DNA of 64,000 nucleotides from CAZABP01 sp964483245 (GCA_964483245.1 CAZABP010000002.1:62001-126000); one strand, 5' to 3'. Numbered from the stretch's first letter, positions 29,363-38,080 are shown. Made by a program: numbers and translations. The notes: a model not told the origin generated them from the sequence alone.

Positions 29363-29965
29363 ATGAGCAGGGTGGACCGGACGTTCCTGCGGGGCCTCGC
29401 CGCCCTGCTGCCGATGGCACTGACGATCTACATCGTCTTCTGGCTCGTCGTGGCCGGAGAGGAGGTGTTCCGCACCATCCTGATGTGGGTCATGCCGGAC
29501 CACTGGTACCGGCGCGGGATGGGATTCGCCGTCGCGTTGGTCGTCGTCTATGCGGTCGGGGTCCTGATGAGCGCGTGGATGGCGCGCGCGCTGTACCGGC
29601 TCGGCGAACGGCTGCTCGAGCAGATCCCGATCGTCAAGAGCATCTACGGGATGCTGCGCGACATGCTCGGGTACTTCGCGCAGGGGCGCAGCGCGAAGTT
29701 CGACCGCGTCGTGCTCGTGCGGCTCGGAGATACCGGCATGACGCTGGTCGGTCTCGTGACGCGCGACGATCTGAGCGGGCTCCCCGGCCCACTTGCCGAC
29801 ACGCAGCGGATCGGCGTCTATCTGCCGATGAGCTATCAGATCGGCGGGTTCCTGGTCATGCTCCCGCGCGCGCAGGTCGAGCCGATCGACATGTCGATGG
29901 AGGATGCGCTGCGCTTCACCGTCACCGCAGGCATGGGGCGGCGCGGGGCTGCGGACGCGGAGTGA
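29363..29965 (+). CDS. DUF502 family membrane protein
   Basis: 200 residues with two N-terminal membrane helices (FLRGLAALLPMALTIYIVFW and FAVALVVVYAVGVLMSAW). The family pattern LEQIPIVKSIYGMLRDMLGYF (read with care for the IPxVxxIY element) follows, with a soluble beta-rich part ending VMLPRAQVEPIDMSMEDALRFTVTAGM. These are the DUF502 hallmarks; the family has no settled function in bacteria, and plant relatives (LCV-like) are endosomal. The ATG at 29363 starts just before the first helix. Seven bases separate it from the following glycosyltransferase, so the two may be co-transcribed. Confidence 0.87.
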   Translation: MSRVDRTFLRGLAALLPMALTIYIVFWLVVAGEEVFRTILMWVMPDHWYRRGMGFAVALVVVYAVGVLMSAWMARALYRLGERLLEQIPIVKSIYGMLRDMLGYFAQGRSAKFDRVVLVRLGDTGMTLVGLVTRDDLSGLPGPLADTQRIGVYLPMSYQIGGFLVMLPRAQVEPIDMSMEDALRFTVTAGMGRRGAADAE

Positions 29966-29972
29966 ACCGACC

Positions 29973-30965
29973 GTGCGCGTGCTGCTCGTCGCGCCGTTCA
30001 CGGCTGACGCGATCCGCGGCAACCGGATCGCCGCCGACCGGATCGCGCGGCATCTCCGCCAGCTCGGCGTCGAGATCCTGGCCGCGGACGCGGCGCAGCA
30101 GCCGGACCTGGTGCACGGCTTCCAGGTGGCGCACTGCGGGGAGCGCGCAGCGCACCTGGCGGATCGGTTCGGCGTGCCGCTGCTGCTCTCGTTCCGCGGC
30201 AGCGATGCCGAGGAGCATCTCGACGATCCCGGGCGTCGCGCGCGGATCGCGGCGGCGGTCGGGCGCGCGCAGCTGCTGACGGTGTTGACGCGCCATCACG
30301 CGCGGCGCGTGGCGACGCGGCTCGTGCCGCGCGCACCGATCGAGGTCGTCGAGCAAGGGGTTGCGCCGGCGCCGTCGGCGCGCGACTGGCGGCGCGAGCT
30401 GAAGCTCCCGGCGTCGGCGCCGCTGCTCGCACAGGTGACCAGCATCCGCCGGATGAAGTCGTTTCCGCAGGTGCTCACGCTGCTGGACGGCTTGCATGCC
30501 ACGGCGCCGGCCGTGACCTGTGTCGTTGCCGGCCCGGTGCTGGAACCGGACCTCGGGCCGGTGCTCCGGAGCTGGGCGGCCGCGCGCCCATGGGCGCAGT
30601 ACGCCGGACCGCTGCGACCTCCGGACGCACAGGCGCTGATCCGCGCGGCGACCGTGACGCTGCACACTGGCCGGCGCGAGGGGACGTCGAATGCGCTGCT
30701 CGAATCGCTGGCACTCGCAACACCGGCGCTCGTGTTGGCGACGCCGCAGACGACCGAGCTGCTGCAACACCGGCGCGACGTGCTGCTGTTCCGCACGGAT
30801 CGCGAGGCGGCAGAGGGTCTGCGCGCCCTGCTGCAGGATCCGGGCGGGGCGTCGGCGATGGCCGCCGCCGGCCAGCGCTGGGTGCGCATGCATGGCGATC
30901 CGGTGCAGGAAGCGGCGCGCTATCTCGCCTGCTACGAGCGGGCGCTCCGCGCCGCCGGTCCGTAG
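29973..30965 (+). CDS. Glycosyltransferase family 4
   Basis: 330-residue GT-B glycosyltransferase. The N-terminal strand RVLLVAPFTADAIRGNRIAADRI carries the usual glycine loop (as RGNR), and the donor site has an intact EX7E motif in EGTSNALLESLALATPALVLA. It starts at a GTG seven bases after the DUF502 gene and is followed ten bases later by an exported esterase that removes acetyl groups from sugars, suggesting a small carbohydrate-related transcription unit. The acceptor cannot be predicted. Confidence 0.87.
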   Translation: MRVLLVAPFTADAIRGNRIAADRIARHLRQLGVEILAADAAQQPDLVHGFQVAHCGERAAHLADRFGVPLLLSFRGSDAEEHLDDPGRRARIAAAVGRAQLLTVLTRHHARRVATRLVPRAPIEVVEQGVAPAPSARDWRRELKLPASAPLLAQVTSIRRMKSFPQVLTLLDGLHATAPAVTCVVAGPVLEPDLGPVLRSWAAARPWAQYAGPLRPPDAQALIRAATVTLHTGRREGTSNALLESLALATPALVLATPQTTELLQHRRDVLLFRTDREAAEGLRALLQDPGGASAMAAAGQRWVRMHGDPVQEAARYLACYERALRAAGP

Positions 30966-30975
30966 CCTCACGCAG

Positions 30976-32337
30976 ATGCGTTGGTCGGTGTGGTTCGTGG
31001 CGGCGGCCTGGCTGCCTGCGCTCGTGGGTCAGGAGCTGCAGCTGGCAGCTCCATTCCAGTCCCGGATGGTGCTGCAGCGCGGGCGCGAATTGCGGATCAC
31101 GGGACAGGATCTGCCGGGCACGCGGATCCGGATCGAACTCGCCGCGGTGCACGGCGAAGCGACCGTGGCCGCAGACGGCCGGTTCGAAGTCGTGCTGCCG
31201 GCGTTGGCGGCCGGGGGGCCGCATCGGCTCGACGTGCGCGGGAGCAGCACGGTGCAGCTCGACGACGTGCTGGTCGGCGAGGTCTGGATCGCGTCGGGGC
31301 AATCGAACATGCACTGGTCGCTGTCGCAGGTGGGTGCCGAGGACGCGATCACGACGGCTGCAGATCCGGAGTTGCGGCTGTTGCAGCTGCCGCGCCGCGC
31401 GTCCGCGGAACCACTGTCCGACCTCGATGGGGCGACCTGGCTCGCGGCCGACCGCGCGACCGCCGGCGATTTCTCGGCAGTGGCGTACTACTTCGCGCGG
31501 GAGCTGCGGGCGCGGTTGCGCGTGCCGGTAGGCATCGTGCAGGTGTCGTGGGGTGGCACGTACGCCGAAGCCTGGACGCGGGCTGCGGCATTGCCGGAAA
31601 GCATGCGCGCGGAACCGCCTGCCAAAGAGGAGCGGCACCGGCCCGGGCAGCTGTGGAACGGCATGCTCGCGCCGCTGCTGCCGCTGCCGGTGCGTGGCGT
31701 GATCTGGTACCAAGGGGAGAGCAACACCGGTCGGGCGACGCAGTACCGGACGCTGTTCCCGCTGTTGATCCGCGATTGGCGCGCCGCGTTCGGACAGCCG
31801 GAGCTGCCGTTCCTGTTCGTGCAGCTCGCCAACTTCCGCTCGCGGCGCAGCAGCGAGGACTGGCCGGAGCTGCGCGAAGCGCAGCGGCAGACGCTGGCGC
31901 TGCCGGTCACCGGGATGGCGGTCGCGATCGACATCGGGGACCCGGACGACATCCACCCGAAGAACAAGCTCGACGTCGGTCGCCGGCTCGCACTGCAGGC
32001 GCGCAAGCTCGTGTATGGCGAGGCCGGGCTCGTCGCGGACGGACCGGTGTTGGCGGGCGCGGCCAGGGCGGACGCGGCGGCGCGACTGCGCTTTGGCTCG
32101 ATCGGCGATGGCCTCGTCGCGCTGGGAGGTGAGCTGCGTGGATTCGAGCTCGCTGGTGCCGATGGCGTGTTCCACGCCGCGCAGGCACGGATCGATGGGG
32201 ACTCGGTCGTCGTCATCGCCGCGGCGGTCGCGGTCCCGCAGCAGGTGCGCTACGCCTGGGCCGCCGACCCGGACGCGACGCTCTACAACTCGGCCGGCCT
32301 GCCGGCGTCGCCGTTCCGCGCCCTGCTCGGCGATTGA
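30976..32337 (+). CDS. Exported sialate O-acetylesterase-like enzyme (SASA family)
   Basis: 453 residues with a signal peptide (WSVWFVAAAWLPALVGQ). SGNH-type esterase that cleaves O-acetyl groups from sialic acids or other acetylated sugars. The nucleophile Ser is in EVWIASGQSNMHW, a middle block GVIWYQGESNTGR matches the family, and the Asp-His pair is DIGDPDDIHPKNK. The N-terminal beta-domain (LELAAPFQSRMVLQRGRELR-like) is also typical. Probably periplasmic or extracellular and used for polysaccharide scavenging. The ATG at 30976 gives the signal peptide. Confidence 0.9.
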   Translation: MRWSVWFVAAAWLPALVGQELQLAAPFQSRMVLQRGRELRITGQDLPGTRIRIELAAVHGEATVAADGRFEVVLPALAAGGPHRLDVRGSSTVQLDDVLVGEVWIASGQSNMHWSLSQVGAEDAITTAADPELRLLQLPRRASAEPLSDLDGATWLAADRATAGDFSAVAYYFARELRARLRVPVGIVQVSWGGTYAEAWTRAAALPESMRAEPPAKEERHRPGQLWNGMLAPLLPLPVRGVIWYQGESNTGRATQYRTLFPLLIRDWRAAFGQPELPFLFVQLANFRSRRSSEDWPELREAQRQTLALPVTGMAVAIDIGDPDDIHPKNKLDVGRRLALQARKLVYGEAGLVADGPVLAGAARADAAARLRFGSIGDGLVALGGELRGFELAGADGVFHAAQARIDGDSVVVIAAAVAVPQQVRYAWAADPDATLYNSAGLPASPFRALLGD

Positions 32338-32349
32338 TCAGGCCGACGG

Positions 32350-33597
32350 CTATTCCGGCCGGTGCAGCAGCTCGATGCCGAGCCAGTACCGCTCGTCGTC
32401 GACGTTGCGGCCGCCCCAGACGTGCGTCAGCTCGCTGTTGGCACTGGCCAGCCGCAGCGACGTGAAGCGCCCGCTCGCGCGGTCGAACAGGAAGTCGCCG
32501 ACCAGCTCAGTGCGCAGCGAGAACTGCATCCGCGCCTCCTTGCGCGCGCCGAGCTCTTCACGCTTGGTCGGCAACAGCGCGAGCGACCCGGCGAAACGAC
32601 CGCGCGCCGTGGTCGCGGTCACCTCGTCGACGACCGTGCGCAACGTGCCATGAACCGACTCGTCGTCGAGCCGCGGCAGGACCTCGCCCCGCGGATAGCT
32701 CGCATGCGCGAGCTGCAGGAACAGCGCGCGGGGCCATTCCTGCTCGCGCGCGCCGGCGGCGAGATCCGGCAGCACCGCTGCCAGCTCCTGCGCCGTCGGC
32801 GTCACCAACGCGGTCCCGCACAGCTCGGTGTACATCGCGCGGTCGTTGCGCACGCTGACGCGCAACGCCGGCTCCGAGTCGCAGGCGCCGGATGGCAGCG
32901 GGATCGGTGCCGCGCGCACGGCCGCGATCTCCGGCGCGGTCCCGTCGCGCAGCGCGGCAAAGTCCTCCGGCACGTCTCCGTGCACGGCGGTCAGGGCGCG
33001 CGCCGCCTTGGCGAAGAAGCGCTGCACCTTCGCCTCCGGCTGCGCGCGCTGCTCGGCCTGGAACTGGCTGTCCGGCTGTCCCTGCGTGCCGAGGCTCAGG
33101 AAGACTTCGACCACGTCGCCGTCGGCCGTGAAGAACGCCTCGCGTTCGCCGCCGAAGAACCCAGGGCGGAACGGGTACTCGGTGCTGCTCGCTTCGCGGT
33201 GCAACCGCTCGAGCAGCGCGACGTCAGCCGGGTCCCGGATCAGCTCGCGGGTGCTGAGCTCCGGCATGCGTGCGCAGACGAAGTACTTCTGCAGCAGCGC
33301 CACGATCCTCGCGTCGGAGAGCGACCCGGCCCTCACGGCAACGCCGCCGGCTCAACAGTAGCCGCAGTCGAGGATGCCGTCGTAGCCGAAGAAGAACACC
33401 GGCTTGCGCAGCTCGCGTGCCTGCGCGAGCGCGGCGACCAGCGAGTCGCCGAACGGGATCAGGCGCCAGCGCTCTTCGGCGACGGTCGGGTGTGCGCGCG
33501 CGATCGTCGCGCCGATCGGATCCTGCGCTCGATCGGGCTCTTGCGCCGGGAGCCATGTGCAGGCGAACCACGCCGACAGCAGCAGCTTCGTGTTCAT
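32350..33597 (-). CDS. Secreted thioredoxin-like protein with in-frame UGA, candidate selenoprotein
   Basis: Read as one gene of 416 codons with UGA at codon 82 (33352-33354). The first part is a signal peptide (LLLSAWFACTWLPAQ) and a thioredoxin-like strand and motif, LRKPVFFFGYDGILDCGYC; the codon after this CxxC is UGA. The same frame then runs on for 333 residues (AGGVAVRAGSLSDARIVALLQKYFVCAR and beyond), continuing the thioredoxin-like helix and strand pattern. A stem-loop starts within 15-18 nt of the UGA and fits a bacterial SECIS. The ATG overlaps the hisD stop (ATGA), making it the last gene of the his operon. Alternative: a nonsense mutation or two separate proteins, the second restarting at GTG 33336. 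The C-terminal 200 residues are unrecognised. Confidence 0.68.
33312..33337 (-). promoter_or_regulatory. Candidate SECIS element of the thioredoxin-like gene
   Basis: On the minus strand, 17 nt after UGA, GAGGGC (33334-33329) pairs with GCUCUC (33322-33317) with one G-U pair, closing a six-base loop CGGGUC. A CGU/ACG pairing extends the base across a two-base bulge. The loop begins 24 nt after UGA and has G in its second position and GGGU inside, which fits the known bacterial SECIS pattern. The loop also begins CG and ends UC, as does the one in the peroxiredoxin gene. Confidence 0.5.
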
Positions 33598-34859
33598 CGG
33601 TCGAGGCGGCCCAGCGTAGCCGCGCGCGCATGCGCTTCGAGCCCCTCGAGGTGCGCGAGCGCCGCGGCATCCGGCGCGAGCGGGCTCGCGTCGTCGAGCT
33701 CGAGCCAGGTCCGCAGCGCGGTGAAGTCGAACACCGACAGGCCGCCACGCGCGCGCGCCGTGCCGCCGGTCGGCAGCACGTGATTGGGACCGGCGCCGTA
33801 GTCGCCGAACACTTCGCTGGCGGCCGTGCCGGTGAACAGCGCGCCGTAGTGGCGCAGCTGCTGCGTCACGCCCGCGTCGAACCCGAGCACCTGCAGGTGT
33901 TCCGGCGCGAGTTGGTCGCATACCTGGATCGCCGTCGCCGGATCGCCGGCGACGACCGTGAACCCACCGGTCGCGAGTGCGGTGCGCGCGGTCTCCGCGT
34001 TCGGCTCCGGCAGGCCGGCCAGCTGGCGGGTGAGCTCGGCGTCGACCTGATCGGCGAGCCGGGGATCGGTCGTGACCAGGATCGGCCGCGCCGACTCATC
34101 GTGCTCCGCCTGGGCCAGCAGGTCGGCGGCGATGCGCCGCGCGTCGGCGCTGCGGTCGGCGAGCACGACGAGCTCGCTCGGGCCGGCCAGCATGTCGATC
34201 CGGACGTGCGCCGAGACGATCTGCTTCGCCGCGGTCACGAACCGGTTGCCCGGGCCGGCGATGACGTCGGCGCGCGGCACCGGGCCGGCGCCGAACGCGA
34301 ACGCTGCGATCGCCTGCGCGCCGCCGGCCGGCAGCAGGGCGTCGACCCCGGCCACAGCGGCGGCGGCGAGCGTCAGCGGGCTCGGGCGTGGCGACGCAAC
34401 GTAGATCTCGGGGACGCCGGCGGCGCGCGCCGTGATTGCCGTCATCAACACCGAAGAGGGCAGCGGGAAACGGCCACCGGGCGCGTAGCAGGCGGCGCGC
34501 GCGAGTGGCACCAGCTTGTGTCCGGCGCGGCCACCCGGGACGTCGCAGACGAGCTCGCGCATGCAGCCGAGCTGCGCCTGCGCGAACGTGTGGATCCGCG
34601 TCGCGGTGCGGACCAGCAGCTCCTGTTGCGCGTCCGGCAGCTCGCGGAACGCGCGCTGCAGCTCCTCGTGCGGGATCAACAGCGGCGCGCCGGGGGCGAG
34701 CTGGTCGAGGCGCTCGGCGTAGTCGCGCAGCGCCGGCTCGCCGCGCGTCCGCACGTCGCGCACGATCGCGTCGGCGATCCCGAGCGCATGGGCATCGACG
34801 GCGTCGCGCTGCTCCGGCTGCAGTTCGTCGGGCGTGACCCTGCGTAGCTTCGTCGTCAT
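33594..34859 (-). CDS. hisD: Histidinol dehydrogenase
   Basis: 421-residue zinc enzyme catalysing the last two oxidations, L-histidinol to L-histidine, with NAD+. Family motifs are AACYAPGGRFPLPSSVLM, GAQAIAAFAFG, VIAGPGNRFVTAAKQIV, MLAGPSELVVLAD and DQLAPEHLQVL, with the catalytic Glu-His and zinc ligands in QLAPEHL and the following FGDYGAGPNHVLPTGG. Starts at an ATG overlapping the hisAIE stop, and its own stop overlaps the start of the thioredoxin-like gene (ATGA on both sides). Confidence 0.97.
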   Translation of the reverse strand: MTTKLRRVTPDELQPEQRDAVDAHALGIADAIVRDVRTRGEPALRDYAERLDQLAPGAPLLIPHEELQRAFRELPDAQQELLVRTATRIHTFAQAQLGCMRELVCDVPGGRAGHKLVPLARAACYAPGGRFPLPSSVLMTAITARAAGVPEIYVASPRPSPLTLAAAAVAGVDALLPAGGAQAIAAFAFGAGPVPRADVIAGPGNRFVTAAKQIVSAHVRIDMLAGPSELVVLADRSADARRIAADLLAQAEHDESARPILVTTDPRLADQVDAELTRQLAGLPEPNAETARTALATGGFTVVAGDPATAIQVCDQLAPEHLQVLGFDAGVTQQLRHYGALFTGTAASEVFGDYGAGPNHVLPTGGTARARGGLSVFDFTALRTWLELDDASPLAPDAAALAHLEGLEAHARAATLGRLDR

Positions 34860-36130
34860 CGGTCTTCGGTCGGCTTGCGGTCGCCCGGGCGGCGCGTCAG
34901 CCGGCGCGCGCGCAGGTCGAGCTCGCGTTCGATGGCAGCGAACGGGACGCCGGCGCGTGCCGCCGCGACCAGCGCGAAGTAGAGCAGATCGGCACACTCG
35001 TGCGTGACCGCGTCCGCTCCGCGCGCCGCGGCGAGCTCGCCGGCTTCTTCGGTCAGCTTCGCCGCCAGCAGGGTCTCGTCGTCGAGCAGCCGGCGCGTGT
35101 AGGAACCGGCCGGTGCGTCGGTGCGGCGCGCGGCGAGCAGCTGGGCCAACGCTGCGATCCCCGATGCGTCGCCGGAGCCGAAGCAGCCGCCCGTGCCGCG
35201 GTGGCAGAACCCGCGGCCCTGCTGGCGCACGACGAAGCGCAGCGCGTCCCGGTCGCAGTCGAGCTCGATCCGCAGCAGCTCCTGCGTGTCGCCGGACTCC
35301 TCCCCCTTGACCCACAGGCCGCGGCGGCGGGACCAGTAGATCCCGGCGCGGTGCGCGACGGCGGCACGCACGCTGTCGGCGTTCGACCAGCACAGGCCGA
35401 GTGCGACGCCGTGCTCGTCCGTGACGACCGTCGGCCACAGTCCGTCCGGCCGGTCGCTGCGCAGTGGTGCACAGATCGCGTCGCCGAGATCGAGGACGCC
35501 CCGGTAGAGCGCCATCCCGACCTGCGCGTCGGCGCCGAGGCGATCGATCGCGGCGACTTCCGCCGCCGTCGTGACGCCGCCGGCGATCGTGACGCGGCAC
35601 GGCGCGGCCGCTTCGACCAGCGCGCGCACGCGTTCCAGGTCGACGCCGCCCATGCGCCCCTCGCGCTCGACGAACGTGATCAGGAAGGCGCCGGCATGCG
35701 GCTTCAGCTCCGCGATCCGTTGCTCGATGCGCGCGCCGGTCTGCTGCGTCCAGCCTGCGACGACGACTTCGCCGTGCACCGCGTCCAACGCCGCGACGAC
35801 GCGCTCGCGCGGCAGCTCGCGCAGGAGCTCCGGCCGTGCCGCCGTGCCGAGCACGACCTTCGTCGCGCCGAGGTCGAGCCAACGCCGCGCCGATGCGAGG
35901 TCACGGATCCCGCCGCCGACCCGGCAGTCGGCGATCCGCAGCAGCGCCGCGATCTGCGCCGCGTGGTCGCCGCGCCCCAGCGCTGCATCCAGGTCCACGA
36001 CCGCGATCTCGCCGGCGACCGCGAACCGCTCCGCCAGCGGTCGCGGGTCACCCGCCTCGAGCGCCAGCTCCTTGCCGCCGACGAGCTGCACCACGCGCCC
36101 GCCCATCAGGTCGATCGACGGGACGATCAC
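34856..36130 (-). CDS. hisA: Trifunctional HisA-HisI-HisE fusion
   Basis: 424 residues covering three steps. Residues 1-225 are the HisA isomerase barrel (MIVPSIDLMGGRVVQLVGGK, AVVDLDAALG, VGGGIRD, VTIAGGVTTAAEVA). About 228-315 is the HisI cyclohydrolase, with WSRRRGLWVKGEESGDTQ, LDCDRDALRF and FCHRGTGGC giving the zinc cysteines. About 318-415 is the HisE pyrophosphatase, with the EE...E..D metal motif in LTEEAGEL...HECADLLYF. HisI and HisE are often fused, but HisA joined ahead of them is unusual. Starts at GTG 36130 overlapping the hisF stop. The 18-bp-stem palindrome in hisF ends 18 bases before this start. Confidence 0.95.
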   Translation of the reverse strand: MIVPSIDLMGGRVVQLVGGKELALEAGDPRPLAERFAVAGEIAVVDLDAALGRGDHAAQIAALLRIADCRVGGGIRDLASARRWLDLGATKVVLGTAARPELLRELPRERVVAALDAVHGEVVVAGWTQQTGARIEQRIAELKPHAGAFLITFVEREGRMGGVDLERVRALVEAAAPCRVTIAGGVTTAAEVAAIDRLGADAQVGMALYRGVLDLGDAICAPLRSDRPDGLWPTVVTDEHGVALGLCWSNADSVRAAVAHRAGIYWSRRRGLWVKGEESGDTQELLRIELDCDRDALRFVVRQQGRGFCHRGTGGCFGSGDASGIAALAQLLAARRTDAPAGSYTRRLLDDETLLAAKLTEEAGELAAARGADAVTHECADLLYFALVAAARAGVPFAAIERELDLRARRLTRRPGDRKPTEDR

Positions 36131-36906
36131 GGCCGCACTGCCAATCTGGCGCGACTTTTCTCGTCAGACGAGAAGAGTCGCGCCTTGATGTCGGCCACGG
36201 TGAACTCGCGCTTGTGGAAGATCGACGCGGCGAGGACGGCGTCGGCGCCGGCGAGCAGCGCTTGCGCGAGGTGCTCGGGCGTCGAGGCGCCGCCGGAGGC
36301 GATGACCGGGACCGGCACTGCGGCGACGACGGCGCGGATCAGCTCGAGGTCGTAGCCGGCGCGCGTGCCGTCGCGGTCGAAGCTGGTCAGCAGCAGCTCG
36401 CCGGCGCCGAGCGCGGCGGCATCCGCCGCCCAGCGCACGGCGTCGTGGCCGGTGCGGGTGCGGCCGGAGTGCGTCACGACCTCCCAGCCGCGGCCGCCGG
36501 CGTTGCGCAGTGCAGCATCGAGTGCGAGCACGGTGCATTGCACGCCGAACCGCTCCGCGAGCTCGGTCAACAGGGTCGGTCGCTCGACGGCGGCCGTGTT
36601 GACGGCGACCTTGTCGGCGCCGGCTTCGAGCAGCGCCTGCGCATCGGCAACCGATCGCACGCCACCGCCGACGGTCAATGGGATCGCCAGCATGTCGCGG
36701 ACCGCGTGCACAGTCGCGAGCGCATGCCCGCGTCCGGCCGGGGTCGCCGACACGTCGAGCAGCACCAGCTCGTCGGCGCCGTCGGCGGCATAGCGGCGCG
36801 CGCATTCGACCGGATCGCCGGCATCGCGCAGCCCGGCGAAGCGCACGCCTTTGACGACGCGACCGCCGTCGACGTCGAGGCAGGGGATCACGCGTCGCGT
36901 CAGCAT
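36127..36906 (-). CDS. hisF: Imidazole glycerol phosphate synthase, cyclase subunit
   Basis: 259-residue (beta/alpha)8 barrel that receives ammonia from HisH and forms IGP plus AICAR. Catalytic Asp11 is in VIPCLDVDGGRVVKG, the second Asp in TVLALDAALRNAGGRG, and the phosphate loops are VGGGVRSVADA and IASGGASTPEH. The C-terminus is abnormal: after FTVADIKARL, where HisF usually ends in a short helix, the last codons are supplied by a 37-bp palindrome (36148-36184). The ATG at 36906 overlaps hisH by seven bases; the stop overlaps the hisAIE start. Confidence 0.96.
   Translation of the reverse strand: MLTRRVIPCLDVDGGRVVKGVRFAGLRDAGDPVECARRYAADGADELVLLDVSATPAGRGHALATVHAVRDMLAIPLTVGGGVRSVADAQALLEAGADKVAVNTAAVERPTLLTELAERFGVQCTVLALDAALRNAGGRGWEVVTHSGRTRTGHDAVRWAADAAALGAGELLLTSFDRDGTRAGYDLELIRAVVAAVPVPVIASGGASTPEHLAQALLAGADAVLAASIFHKREFTVADIKARLFSSDEKSRARLAVRP
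36148..36184. repeat. 37-bp palindrome inside the 3' end of hisF
   Basis: 18-bp arms around a single central base, with one G-T mismatch: GGCGCGACTTTTCTCGTC, A, GACGAGAAGAGTCGCGCC. It lies entirely within hisF and encodes its last helix (KARLFSSDEKSRA). Transcribed, it makes a very stable hairpin 18 bases before the hisAIE start codon. A decayed copy lies at 59174-59210 over the stop codon of the peroxiredoxin gene, so this is a dispersed element rather than a gene-specific structure. Confidence 0.85.
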
Positions 36907-37499
36907 CGCGCGAGCCACCTGCCGAGGATCGCGGCGCCGAGCTCTCCGGACAGCTCCGGATGGAACTGGCAGGCGAGCAGGCGATCCCGCTCGAGGGCCG
37001 CGACGAACCGCCCGCCATGCTCCGCCCACGCCGCGTGCCAGCCGTCCGGCGCCGCAGTCAGGCGATAGGAGTTCGCGAAGTAGACGTAACCCGGCGCCAG
37101 GAGCTCGCACCCGGGGTCCGGGCGGATCTCGTTCCAACCGAACTGCGGCGTGCGCACGCCGGCCGGGAAGCGCTGCAGCGCCTGCGCGAAGACCCCGAGC
37201 CCGTGCGCGCCGGGCGATTCCTCGCTGGCCGCGGCGAGCAACTGCATCCCCAGGCAGATCGCGAGCGTCGGCTGCCCGGCTTCGATCCGCGCGCGCAGCG
37301 CATCGTCGAGTCCGTGCTGCCGCAGCGCCGCGGCGCCGGCGCCGAACGCGCCGACGCCCGGCAGCACGACTGCCCGCGCGTGGCGCACCGTGTCCGGCTC
37401 GTCGACGACCTGCGGAGTTGCGCCGAGCCGGCGGAACGCTGCCGCCACGGAGGCCAGGTTCGCGACGCCGGTCGCGACGATTGCGACGCCGAGGCTCAC
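36900..37499 (-). CDS. hisH: Imidazole glycerol phosphate synthase, glutaminase subunit
   Basis: 199-residue class I glutamine amidotransferase that feeds ammonia to HisF. The nucleophile Cys is in PTLAICLGMQLLAAASEES and the His-Glu pair in CQFHPELSGELG; the oxyanion strand VLPGVGAFGAGAAAL and PQFGWNEI are also present. Starts at a GTG overlapping the hisB stop (GTGA) and overlaps hisF by seven bases, which keeps the two subunits of one enzyme in tight stoichiometry. Confidence 0.96.
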   Translation of the reverse strand: MSLGVAIVATGVANLASVAAAFRRLGATPQVVDEPDTVRHARAVVLPGVGAFGAGAAALRQHGLDDALRARIEAGQPTLAICLGMQLLAAASEESPGAHGLGVFAQALQRFPAGVRTPQFGWNEIRPDPGCELLAPGYVYFANSYRLTAAPDGWHAAWAEHGGRFVAALERDRLLACQFHPELSGELGAAILGRWLARC

Positions 37500-38080
37500 A
37501 GGACCCCTTTCGTGCTCGGGACGCCGTCGCCGTCGCGCGCGCAGGCTGCGCGCAGTGCCAGCGCGACTGCCTTGAACGCCGCTTCGGCGCGGTGGTGGTC
37601 GTTCTCCCCACGCAGCAGATCGACGTGCAGCGCCATCCGCCCGGCCACCGCAAACGACTGCAGCACGTGTGTGATGTTCTCGCAGGCGAGCTCGCCGAGC
37701 CGCTCGCGGCGTAGTCCGAGTGCGATCGCCGGATACGGGCGCCCGGACAGATCCACGACCGCCCGCGCGAGCGCCTCGTCGAGCGGGGCATGCGCGTCGC
37801 CGAAGCGCCGGATCCCGCTGCGCCCGCCGAGCGCGCGGTCGAGCGCCTGGCCGAGGGCGAGGGCGCAATCCTCGGCCGTGTGGTGGTCGTCGACCTGCAG
37901 ATCGCCGTCGCAGCGCAGCTCGAGGTCGAACTTGGCGAACTTCGCCAGCGTCGCGAGCAGATGATCCAGCATCCCGATCCCGGTCTGCACACTCGCCTGG
38001 CCGCTGCCGTCGATGGTGAGACGCAGCAGGACCTGGGTCTCGTTCGTGCGCCGCTCGATCTCCGCCGTGCGGGTGGTCAT
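37496..38080 (-). CDS. hisB: Imidazoleglycerol-phosphate dehydratase
   Basis: 194-residue monofunctional dehydratase (no N-terminal phosphatase domain as in E. coli HisB). The manganese-binding His/Glu clusters are LDHLLATLAKF, DDHHTAEDCALALGQAL and ENDHHRAEAAFKA. It converts IGP to imidazole acetol phosphate. The missing histinol-phosphatase function is probably supplied by the HAD domain fused to HisC directly upstream. ATG overlaps the hisC-HAD stop. Confidence 0.96.
   Translation of the reverse strand: MTTRTAEIERRTNETQVLLRLTIDGSGQASVQTGIGMLDHLLATLAKFAKFDLELRCDGDLQVDDHHTAEDCALALGQALDRALGGRSGIRRFGDAHAPLDEALARAVVDLSGRPYPAIALGLRRERLGELACENITHVLQSFAVAGRMALHVDLLRGENDHHRAEAAFKAVALALRAACARDGDGVPSTKGVL

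Noticed and set aside
33312..33354. Reading the thioredoxin-like locus as two genes, the second starting at GTG 33336
   Set aside because: Kept as an alternative only. The GTG lies within the predicted stem, there is no ribosome site, and the second part has no signal peptide although the first does.
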